From: Alphaproteobacteria bacterium
GTDB lineage: Bacteria; Pseudomonadota; Alphaproteobacteria; Puniceispirillales; UBA1172
DNA length: 5,875 bases
Assembly: GCA_021296375.1 (NCBI GenBank)
Contig: JAGWAQ010000164.1
Coordinates: 446-6,320 of the forward strand
Reading direction: 5' to 3'
Shown here: positions 1 to 5,441 of the stretch, one piece after another
Layout of the letters: each line of letters opens with the position of its first letter
How positions within the stretch are numbered: position 1 is the first letter of the stretch
Notes under the pieces: generated by a model
What the model was told of the DNA's origin: nothing
Databases searched by the model: none
What the model saw: the letters and a program-made list of their open reading frames with translations, nothing else
Position numbers and translations under genes: made by a program

Positions 1-1788
1 CCGGTCCTCGCCAGCTTGTCCAGCATCACCGTCAGTGATACTTCCGCCGATGACAGTTTTGCCGTTACCAACGCCAGCCTGAGCGCGACGGATCGCGACA
101 GTGGCGCCAGCCTCAGCTACAGCATCACCAGCGGCAGTGCGGATACATCGGTGTCCGGGTTTACCCATTCCCGAACCGGCACTTACGGCACGCTTTACAT
201 CAACAGCTCGACCGGTGATTACCGTTATATCCCCGATGACACGTTGGTGGAGCAGACCACCTCCACCGTGTCGGAAAGTTTTGAGATGAGCGTTTCCGAC
301 GGCACCAGCTCTGTCGCCCAGACGTTATCCACCAGTATTCAGGGGGTTAATGACGCGCCGGTATTGAGCAGTCTTGCGGGCATCAGCTTTACCGATACCT
401 CAAGTGATGACAGTTTCAGCAACGCCACCGCTTCCGCCAGTGGCTCTGACCGTGACAGTGGCGCCAGCCTTAGCTACAGCATCACCAGCGCGTCTGCTGA
501 TACCTCGGTTTCCGGCTATACCCATTCACTGGCCGGGACATACGGGCGGTTGCATATTAACGAAACATCAGGCAACTACGTCTATGTTCCTGATGACAGC
601 GCGATCGAAGGCGTAAAAACCACCGTCACCGATCAGTTTACCATTAGCGTCAGCGACGGGTCCTTGACCAATGACCAGATCTTGACCACCACCATCAATG
701 GCGCCAATGACGCGCCTATTCTGGGCAGTCTGTCGGGCTTCAGTTTTACCGATACCTCGGCTGATGACAGTTTCTCAGACACCACGGGGACCGCCAGCGC
801 AACCGATCGCGACAGTGGCGAAACCATCAGTTACACCATTTCCGGCGGCAACTCCGACACCTCGGTTTCCGGCTATACCCATTCGCTGGCGGGGTCTTAT
901 GGAACGCTCTACATCAACAGCTCTTCCGGTGCGTATTTGTATGACGTGACCGACAGCGCGGTGGAAGGGGCGTCATCTTCTGCGACCGATTCCTTCACCA
1001 TTGTCGCCAGCGATGGCACGGCAAGCTCCAGCAGTAATCTTGTCGCTTCCATCACCGGTGTTAATGACCGTCCTGAACTGGCCAGCGTGTCGAGCGTCAC
1101 CGTGGCGGACACCTCTGCTGATGACAGTTTTGCCGCCACCAACGCCAATCTTTCCGGCACCGATCGTGACACCGGCGCCAGCCTGACTTACGGCGTCACC
1201 AGCGCGAGCGCCGATACATCGGTCACAGGGTTCACCCATTCGCGCGCAGGGACATACGGTACGCTTTATGTCAATTCCTCGTCAGGGGCGTATCGGTACA
1301 TCCCCAATGACAGTGTTGTGGAAGCCCTCAGCAGCACGGTTTCGGAAAATTTTGAATTTACCCTGACCGATGGCAGGCAAACCGTGACGCAAAGCCTGAG
1401 CACCAGCATCCAGGGGGTGAATGACGCGCCGGATCTCGCCGCTTTCACCACCATCACCTATAATGACACGTCGGCTAATGACAGTTTTGCGCCAAGCAGC
1501 GGAACAGCGTCAGGCTCTGATCGCGACAGCACCACCAACCTTAAATACGGGGTCTCCGGCATGGTGGCGGAAAGCTCTTATTCCGGCTTTACCCACATTG
1601 CCAACGGGACTTATGGTGATCTCGTGATCAACCAGAGCACCGGGGCGTATCAATTCATCCCCTCTGAATCCCAGATTGAAGCCTTGTCCTCGACGGTCAC
1701 GGAAACCTTCACCATGGCCTTGTCGGATGGGACCGCCAATGCGACCAACCAGACCCTGACCATCACCCTGAACGGGGTGGATGATATT
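1..1788 (+). repeat. Five tandem 357/360-bp VCBS-coding repeats
   Basis: Taking the Pro of the closing NDxP as the boundary, units run 1-357, 358-714, 715-1071, 1072-1428 and 1429-1788. Four are exactly 357 bp (119 codons) and the last is 360 bp (120 codons). The left edge falls at a unit boundary, so more units may lie upstream. At protein level units 1 and 4 are close (about 72% identical by hand count) and share GFTHSR, YRYIP and LSTSIQGVNDA. Units 2 and 3 share GYTHSLAG and SFTDTS. Unit 5 is the most divergent: it lacks the SADTSV block and has AESSYSGFTH instead, and it closes with GVDDIP. Such arrays expand and contract by recombination and are prone to assembly collapse. Confidence 0.93.
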
Positions 1789-2496
1789 CCTGTCATCGAC
1801 ACCAGCAACAACCCGGCGTCGAATGTGACCGGTTCCGCTGGCGCTCGTGTCGCCACTATTACCGATGCGGAAGGCGCGGCCATCACCGACAGTTCGAGTG
1901 ATTTGAATACCCTGCCGTCATGGCTCAGCTTCGGGTCGAGCGGTGGCGGGGTCGTCAGCTATTACTGGGAAATCGGCGCCAATGCGCCGGCCTGGCTGAA
2001 CGGCACGAAAGCGGTTCAACTGAAAGGGACCGCCAGTGGCACGGATTCCTCAGCGGCCACGGTTAATGTTGTGTTTGCCTGCAGCTCCGACCATTGCGGG
2101 GATTTTGCCCAATCAAGCGATGCGGTAACGCCGGTATTGATTGATGATGCCAGCAATATTCCCGAACCGCTCAGCAAGGATGAACTGGTTATTGGCGGCA
2201 CCACCTACACCTTCATGACCCAGGCCCAGCGTGACGCCTTGTTTGACACCAACGGCAATGCCAGCGGGTCCTTCCGGGTGGTCTATACCGCTGATGAAGC
2301 CGGCGCCTCATCGCCGGGAACCTGGAGCGTGGACCAGCGGGTTGCCGTCGATTACTCGAAGCAGGAATTGACGGTCAACAGCGCGGTGAGTTTCAGCAAT
2401 ATCGAATATTTTGATGGCGACAGCGGGTCATTCAACGACAGCACCTCCATTGATATTTCGGGTGGGCAGAACATTGTTTCCGGAAATTACTCGTAG
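1..2496 (+). CDS. VCBS-repeat adhesin-like giant protein, C-terminal part (5' partial)
   Basis: The reading frame is open to the left edge and residues from position 1 already match the repeat consensus. The TTG at 16 is therefore not the true start, and the gene begins upstream. Visible are 831 codons: five tandem repeats (codons 1-596), then a non-repetitive tail (597-831) ending at TAG. Each repeat carries VCBS hallmarks: DTSxDDSF near its start, a TDRDSG-like acidic turn, GTYGxLxINxxxGxYxYxP, a central FxxxxSDG and a closing GVNDAP. VCBS repeats are typical of very long secreted or outer-surface proteins of Gram-negative bacteria, often type I-secreted adhesins, with acidic residues suited to calcium binding. 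The visible part is rich in Ser, Thr, Asp and Gly and has only two cysteines, codons 694 and 699 (CSSDHC), a possible disulfide loop. No nonapeptide RTX GGxGxD run is visible. Adhesion and type I export are inferred from the family. The stop at 2494-2496 may be premature (see the entry at 2497-2695). Confidence 0.9.
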   Translation, partial: PVLASLSSITVSDTSADDSFAVTNASLSATDRDSGASLSYSITSGSADTSVSGFTHSRTGTYGTLYINSSTGDYRYIPDDTLVEQTTSTVSESFEMSVSDGTSSVAQTLSTSIQGVNDAPVLSSLAGISFTDTSSDDSFSNATASASGSDRDSGASLSYSITSASADTSVSGYTHSLAGTYGRLHINETSGNYVYVPDDSAIEGVKTTVTDQFTISVSDGSLTNDQILTTTINGANDAPILGSLSGFSFTDTSADDSFSDTTGTASATDRDSGETISYTISGGNSDTSVSGYTHSLAGSYGTLYINSSSGAYLYDVTDSAVEGASSSATDSFTIVASDGTASSSSNLVASITGVNDRPELASVSSVTVADTSADDSFAATNANLSGTDRDTGASLTYGVTSASADTSVTGFTHSRAGTYGTLYVNSSSGAYRYIPNDSVVEALSSTVSENFEFTLTDGRQTVTQSLSTSIQGVNDAPDLAAFTTITYNDTSANDSFAPSSGTASGSDRDSTTNLKYGVSGMVAESSYSGFTHIANGTYGDLVINQSTGAYQFIPSESQIEALSSTVTETFTMALSDGTANATNQTLTITLNGVDDIPVIDTSNNPASNVTGSAGARVATITDAEGAAITDSSSDLNTLPSWLSFGSSGGGVVSYYWEIGANAPAWLNGTKAVQLKGTASGTDSSAATVNVVFACSSDHCGDFAQSSDAVTPVLIDDASNIPEPLSKDELVIGGTTYTFMTQAQRDALFDTNGNASGSFRVVYTADEAGASSPGTWSVDQRVAVDYSKQELTVNSAVSFSNIEYFDGDSGSFNDSTSIDISGGQNIVSGNYS
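1789..2496 (+). other. Non-repetitive C-terminal region of the adhesin
   Basis: This part of the adhesin (codons 597-831) starts as a further Ig- or cadherin-like segment, with an ITDAEG turn and LPSWLSF, which resembles the PxWLxF strand of cadherin-like or He_PIG-type Ig folds. It continues with AWLNGTKAVQLKGTASGTD and the Cys pair at codons 694 and 699. From about codon 724 (KDELVIGGTTYTFMT) it no longer looks like an Ig repeat and has mixed beta-type sequence ending SGGQNIVSGNYS. I do not recognise a named domain in the last 110 residues. Its position at the C-terminus fits a secretion or anchoring role, but nothing in the sequence proves this. Confidence 0.55.
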
Positions 2497-2695
2497 TTTG
2501 AAAAAGACAGCACCGCCACTTCCGGCCTGACCACTTGATCTGCAAAGCTATGTCGGGTTTATGCAGGATTCCGGCAGTGGCAAAGCCTCGGTGATCACCA
2601 CCGCAATTCATCCCAATTCCGGCAACGCGGCGGGGTATAATAGTTCGGGTCAGAACCTGATTGATCAGGAATGGCGAGTGCTGGAGCCGCAATAA
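2497..2695 (+). pseudogene. Out-of-frame remnant of the adhesin C-terminus
   Basis: After the TAG at 2494-2496 the same frame continues as a protein-like FEKDSTATSGLTT to a TGA at 2536. From 2537 the +1 frame reads DLQSYVGFMQDSGSGK and on to EWRVLEPQ, ending at TAA 2693-2695. That segment is 52 codons with the Gly, Ser, Asn and Asp-rich style and codon choice of the adhesin. Removing one T from the TT at 2535-2536 joins the two pieces as SGLTT-DLQSY. The TAA lies one base before the terminator stem at 2697, whereas the TAG lies 200 bp before it. The simplest reading is that the ancestral adhesin ended at 2695 and has since gained a nonsense codon and a one-base insertion. Sequencing or assembly error, or recoding, would give the same picture. 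No independent start or ribosome site for a separate small gene is apparent. Confidence 0.6.
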
Positions 2696-2696
2696 A

Positions 2697-2721
2697 AAAG
2701 GGCCGCGTCAGGCGGCCCTTT
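2697..2721. terminator. Bidirectional intrinsic terminator
   Basis: AAAGGGCCGC (2697-2706) pairs perfectly with GCGGCCCTTT (2712-2721) around the 5-nt loop GTCAG. It sits between two converging genes. On the minus strand the stem is followed by an uninterrupted U run (the complement of A at 2695-2699), so it should end the FKBP-rhodanese transcript well. On the plus strand the T run is only TTT before C, which is adequate but weaker for the adhesin transcript. Confidence 0.88.
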
Positions 2722-2739
2722 CGGTGTTCAGATGAGGGT

Positions 2740-3525
2740 TTAGTCTTGATAAGGAACGGTGGTTTTGCCGTCTTCTGTCCAGCCAACGATACCGGCGGTC
2801 AGGTGTGTTGCCTGTGTGTAGCCGAGCTGTTCCACCAGCGCGCCGCCAATAGCGCCGGTGCGATTGCCGGTACGGCAATAGAGAATAAAGGGCGTGTCCT
2901 TGGCGCCAACAAGCGCTTCAAACCTTGAGCGAAATTCCGGATGCAAAGCGCCGGTTTCCGTAAAAGCGGTGATGGTATGGGCGCCTTCAATAATGCCGGT
3001 TTCCTGCCATTCCTGCGGCAAGCGGATGTCGATGATCAGGCTTCCCGCCGCCTGGGCGTCGAGCAGGTTTTGAGGCGTCGCGTCACTCAGCCGAGGCGGG
3101 GTGATGGCGGCCATCAACTCAACATCAAACACAAGGGTGGCGTTTGGCGGGATAACATCACCGGCGCCAGCTTCGCCATAACCGAGTTCCGGCGGGATGG
3201 TCAATGTGCGTTTTTCCCCGACGGTCATGCCTTCGATGCCTTGCTCCCAGCCCGGGATAACCTGGCCACGGCCAAGGATAAAGCTGATCGGCTCACCCCG
3301 TTTGTGGGAATCATCAAAGACAGTGCCATCCGTCAGGCGGCCTTGATAATGGACAGACACTTGCATGCCTTTTTCGGCAATCACGCCGTTGCTTTCTTGC
3401 ACGATGGTTATCTCCAGTTCAGATGCGTGGGCAGGGGCCAGAAAAGCCGCCGCGATGATAATAGACGTAAGCGCGACACGAAGGCGGTTGATGCCCGATC
3501 GCTCAAGGATAGATTTCATGTTCAT
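2740..3525 (-). CDS. Exported FKBP-type peptidyl-prolyl isomerase fused to a rhodanese domain
   Basis: A 261-residue protein with three parts. Residues 1-34 are a Sec signal peptide: a charged n-region, the hydrophobic core VALTSIIIAAAFLAP and a predicted cut after AHA. Residues about 37-139 are a complete FKBP domain with VSVHYQGRLTDGTVFDD, GQVIPGWEQGIEGM, IPPELGYGEAG and VIPPNATLVFDVEL. These retain the aromatic pocket residues (Tyr, Phe-Asp, Trp, Tyr, Phe) of active prolyl isomerases. Residues about 150-252 are a rhodanese-like domain with IIDIRLPQEW and the active-site loop CRTGNR, Cys217 being the predicted catalytic cysteine. The protein should work in the periplasm or be envelope-associated, combining proline isomerisation with sulfur transfer or thiol chemistry; the substrate is unknown. 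The frame extends upstream to an ATG at 3612, but that would put 29 unlikely residues before the signal peptide. ATG 3525 is preferred, with a GGGG stretch 9 nt upstream; ATG 3519 is also possible. It appears monocistronic. Confidence 0.92.
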   Translation of the reverse strand: MNMKSILERSGINRLRVALTSIIIAAAFLAPAHASELEITIVQESNGVIAEKGMQVSVHYQGRLTDGTVFDDSHKRGEPISFILGRGQVIPGWEQGIEGMTVGEKRTLTIPPELGYGEAGAGDVIPPNATLVFDVELMAAITPPRLSDATPQNLLDAQAAGSLIIDIRLPQEWQETGIIEGAHTITAFTETGALHPEFRSRFEALVGAKDTPFILYCRTGNRTGAIGGALVEQLGYTQATHLTAGIVGWTEDGKTTVPYQD

Positions 3526-3695
3526 CTGGCTATACCCCAATTGTTGTTGGCGTGATCCTACGACAGTCGTGACGAAATGGACAGGGGGGATGATGACCAC
3601 ATCTCCCGTCATGCCTTCCGCGGGTTGCCGGGTAAGCTGAATTACTGCCAGACCGCGTCTTCAAGTTTTTCGTCAAGCGCTCCGCCCGGCCGGCA
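3526..3695. promoter_or_regulatory. Intergenic region upstream of the FKBP-rhodanese gene
   Basis: These 170 bp must hold the promoter and leader of the FKBP-rhodanese gene unless it is read from the upstream membrane genes. I find no convincing -35/-10 pair on the minus strand. A perfect 11-bp palindrome, ACGACAGTCGT, lies at 3560-3570, about 35 bp before the start codon, and could be an operator half-site pair or chance. An inverted repeat TCCGCC (3681-3686) / GGCGGA (3699-3704) spans the stop codon of the upstream gene but has no following U run, so it is not a clear terminator. Confidence 0.3.
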
Positions 3696-4322
3696 TTAGG
3701 CGGAATAATAACTCGAGCGGGGTGAACGGTAACGGTGGATCATGATGGCATTGGTATTGGCGATGCCTTCCGGAACGCCGAGCAATTTCGCGGTCCGGTG
3801 ATTGCGCTGAAAGGCGCTGCAATCGGCCTTGATCTCATTGTAAATCTTGGCGACATGCATGGTTTCATGGGTCAGGACATGAACCGAATAAAGTTCATAG
3901 GGATTGGCTTGCGCGGGGTGGTCGAGGTATTCCCTCAAATCATTACAGGTGCGCACATCAAGGGTGATCTTGGCGCTGCCGCGTGTCACAAACCCGGCCC
4001 AGCCCAGGTTGTAGAGATTGTCAAAATACGATTGGCAATGAACATCAATATTGTCGTGATCGATCAGTCTTTCGGCAACATCCGCCAGCCGATATTCGAA
4101 CATGATATGGCGAACAGGCAAGACCGCCGCCGCCACCGACAACAGCAGCATGAAGAAAAAATAGGCATCAAACCGGCTGCCCATCGTATCTCCGAACAAG
4201 CTTTTAATGGCAAGACCAAGAAAAACAACAGACAGAATGGTAAGAATAAACATGATCAAACACGAAATGGTCGTTCGAAAAAAACTCAGCCCATCGATAA
4301 GGTTTCGGCGCGAAAAAAGCAA
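3696..4322 (-). CDS. Membrane-anchored HExxH (zincin-like) protein of unknown function
   Basis: Positions here count from a GTG at 4412, the longest possible start (238 residues). A basic stretch (about 29-37) precedes two hydrophobic segments, about 51-73 and 83-100, then a soluble C-terminal domain. That domain contains HETMH (His182, Glu183, His186), followed by NEIKADC (Glu193, Asp197, Cys198) and Gln202. HExxH is the zinc-binding and catalytic signature of gluzincin-type metallopeptidases, and Glu193 could be the third ligand. From memory, actinobacterial hypothetical proteins share an HExxH plus E-x-x-A-[DE]-C pattern, but I could not verify this. The positive-inside rule would place the domain in the cytoplasm. 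Peptidase activity is inferred. The start is uncertain. GTG 4412 overlaps the upstream gene by 76 bp, ATG 4253 falls inside the first membrane helix, and none has a good Shine-Dalgarno site. TTG 4322, 14 bp after the upstream stop, is chosen because it keeps the basic N-terminus without overlap. Confidence 0.72.
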   Translation of the reverse strand: MLFSRRNLIDGLSFFRTTISCLIMFILTILSVVFLGLAIKSLFGDTMGSRFDAYFFFMLLLSVAAAVLPVRHIMFEYRLADVAERLIDHDNIDVHCQSYFDNLYNLGWAGFVTRGSAKITLDVRTCNDLREYLDHPAQANPYELYSVHVLTHETMHVAKIYNEIKADCSAFQRNHRTAKLLGVPEGIANTNAIMIHRYRSPRSSYYSA

Positions 4323-4336
4323 CCTTTTAAGAGAAT

Positions 4337-5329
4337 TTAATAGGCTGGAGGCAAGCGGCTCGCCATGGCATGGGGCAATAATCCCACCACTGGCTTGCGG
4401 ACTTTTGACCACAATGCCGACAACATCAGAAGCCCGCCGCCAACAATCAGGCAGGCGAGGGCAAACCCCAGCCCTTCGGCGTTATCCGTGGTGAAGACAT
4501 GCCCCGTTGCGTAGAGCGCATAGCCAAGGGCAGAGACCATCATGGCGCGGCGATCAAGAATAATCGAGACCAGGGTCAAGAGCCCATAGGCCAGCAGCAC
4601 GATGGTAATGACCATGCCGTCGGATTGGGTCTCGCGCAGCAGAATATTGCTGAACAGGGTATGAACAATGACAAAAGATGACAGGATATGAAGCCAGAAG
4701 GCGACATCCGCCTGACGCGTGATGCGGTGAACATTGCGGCTGTCCCACCAGATCGCCAGGCCGAGGGTCATCAGCCCGAGGGCAAGCAGCACCCCGCTGA
4801 ACAGCGGGCCGTCGAGGTCAATCTCCATTTCTGTCATCAAGGCCATCACCGCGACGATCCCTGACGCCGCCACGGCGGCGATGGTGATCGGCACCCGGAA
4901 CCGCAGCCAATGCCCCGCCGCGGCCAGCATGGCGGCAAGCGGCGGCAGGACCAGCAAAGGCCCGTCGGCAATAAAATCAAACGTCGCAAAAGCCGCGGTG
5001 ACAAACACCATCAGCAGGGTGATCGAGGGCAGGGCCATGCGCCGGATGCGGGTGAAATATTCCGCCAGCCCCCATGACCCCGCGGCGGCGGCCAAGGCCC
5101 CCACCTGATCATTGGCAAAACTGCCGATATACCAGCCCGCCGCCAGCACCAACAAACAGGCGATGGTGACAAACACATCATTGAACCCCGTGATCATGCG
5201 GAAATGTTCTTCGGATGAGGCGGTGCCGTTGCGCTGGTTTTGCATGAAGTGGCGAAACGCCGCGACATGTTTGGCGGAAACCACCCCGGCTTTGACAGCG
5301 TCGTCGAGATCTTGATCAGTGTAAGCCAT
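4337..5329 (-). CDS. Polytopic inner-membrane protein of unknown function
   Basis: A 330-residue protein. Residues 1-45 are soluble: YTDQDLDDAVKAGVVSAKHV resembles a short helical 'input' segment, followed by EEHFRMITGFNDVFV leading into the membrane. About ten hydrophobic segments follow, roughly 51-69, 75-91, 101-118, 123-140, 147-165, 175-195, 208-230, 238-258, 262-280 and 286-306. The stretch RITRQADVAFWLHILSS (about 202-218) looks like a conserved family motif: I recall proteobacterial hypothetical membrane proteins with the same GFND and ADVAFWLH blocks. The family has no function known to me. The layout, a short N-terminal soluble helix region before many helices, also recalls DUF2157-type proteins, but I cannot confirm membership. 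ATG 5329 is the only reasonable start, and no strong ribosome site precedes it. It is probably the first gene of a unit with the HExxH protein just downstream. Confidence 0.85.
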   Translation of the reverse strand: MAYTDQDLDDAVKAGVVSAKHVAAFRHFMQNQRNGTASSEEHFRMITGFNDVFVTIACLLVLAAGWYIGSFANDQVGALAAAAGSWGLAEYFTRIRRMALPSITLLMVFVTAAFATFDFIADGPLLVLPPLAAMLAAAGHWLRFRVPITIAAVAASGIVAVMALMTEMEIDLDGPLFSGVLLALGLMTLGLAIWWDSRNVHRITRQADVAFWLHILSSFVIVHTLFSNILLRETQSDGMVITIVLLAYGLLTLVSIILDRRAMMVSALGYALYATGHVFTTDNAEGLGFALACLIVGGGLLMLSALWSKVRKPVVGLLPHAMASRLPPAY

Positions 5330-5333
5330 GACT

Positions 5334-5364
5334 ATGAGTTGTTATTGTCAATGAGTTGTTGTTG
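5334..5364. repeat. 14-bp direct repeat, 17-bp period
   Basis: ATGAGTTGTTATTG (5334-5347) and ATGAGTTGTTGTTG (5351-5364) match at 13 of 14 positions and are offset by 17 bp. They lie immediately upstream of the start codon of the polytopic membrane gene. They could be paired regulator sites on the same face of DNA within about 1.6 turns, or a small tandem duplication. Confidence 0.6.
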
Positions 5365-5430
5365 AAACCATGATCCTATCATAACGTGAAGAGCGAGTGA
5401 AAATCCACCGCAATACGGGATCAGCGCAAA

Positions 5431-5434
5431 AGGA
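5431..5434 (+). promoter_or_regulatory. Ribosome binding site for the FrhB-like gene
   Basis: AGGA within AAAAGGA lies 7 nt before the ATG at 5442, a canonical Shine-Dalgarno placement. It decides that start, since the next ATG is only 22 codons later (Met23) and lacks an equivalent site. Confidence 0.75.
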
Positions 5435-5441
5435 CAGCACC

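Larger units (their letters stand above)
5330..5441. promoter_or_regulatory. Divergent intergenic region between the membrane gene and the FrhB-like gene
   Basis: Transcription of both flanking genes should begin in or near these 112 bp, which are AT-richer than the genes on either side. It holds a tandem direct repeat (5334-5347 and 5351-5364) and a dyad ATGAT-CCT-ATCAT at 5370-5382. A weak plus-strand promoter can be drawn as TTGTTG (5356-5361), a 15-bp spacer and TATCAT (5377-5382), but the spacing is short and I give it little weight. On the minus strand a perfect TTGACA (complement of 5346-5351) lies too close to the ATG at 5329 to serve it. Confidence 0.4.

Noticed and set aside
2432..2692. 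86-codon minus-strand open frame across the adhesin 3' end
   Set aside because: It runs through the terminator side of the adhesin and has no recognisable motif. The plus-strand frames here read like adhesin sequence.
2941..3555. 204-codon plus-strand open frame opposite the FKBP-rhodanese gene
   Set aside because: It is fully antisense to a gene with clear FKBP and rhodanese motifs. Its translation is rich in Arg, His and Gln with no recognisable domain, as expected of a shadow frame.
3526..3612. N-terminal extension of the FKBP-rhodanese gene from the ATG at 3612
   Set aside because: It would put 29 unrelated residues ahead of an otherwise standard signal peptide. The ATG at 3612 has GGAAGG only 1 nt away, too close to act as a ribosome site.
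3681..3704. Inverted repeat TCCGCC/GGCGGA at the end of the HExxH gene as a terminator
   Set aside because: Only 6-bp arms, a 12-nt loop and no U run after it on the minus strand.
3735..4340. 201-codon plus-strand open frame opposite the HExxH gene
   Set aside because: Antisense to the HExxH protein. It has no ribosome site or domain, and its basic tail arises from complementing the hydrophobic N-terminal codons.
4734..5108. 124-codon plus-strand open frame opposite the polytopic membrane gene
   Set aside because: Low-complexity Ala, Ser and Arg translation typical of the antisense of a GC-rich membrane gene.
5346..5351. Perfect TTGACA -35 hexamer on the minus strand before the membrane gene
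   Set aside because: A matching -10 would fall on or inside the start codon at 5329, and no TATAAT-like box is at the right spacing.
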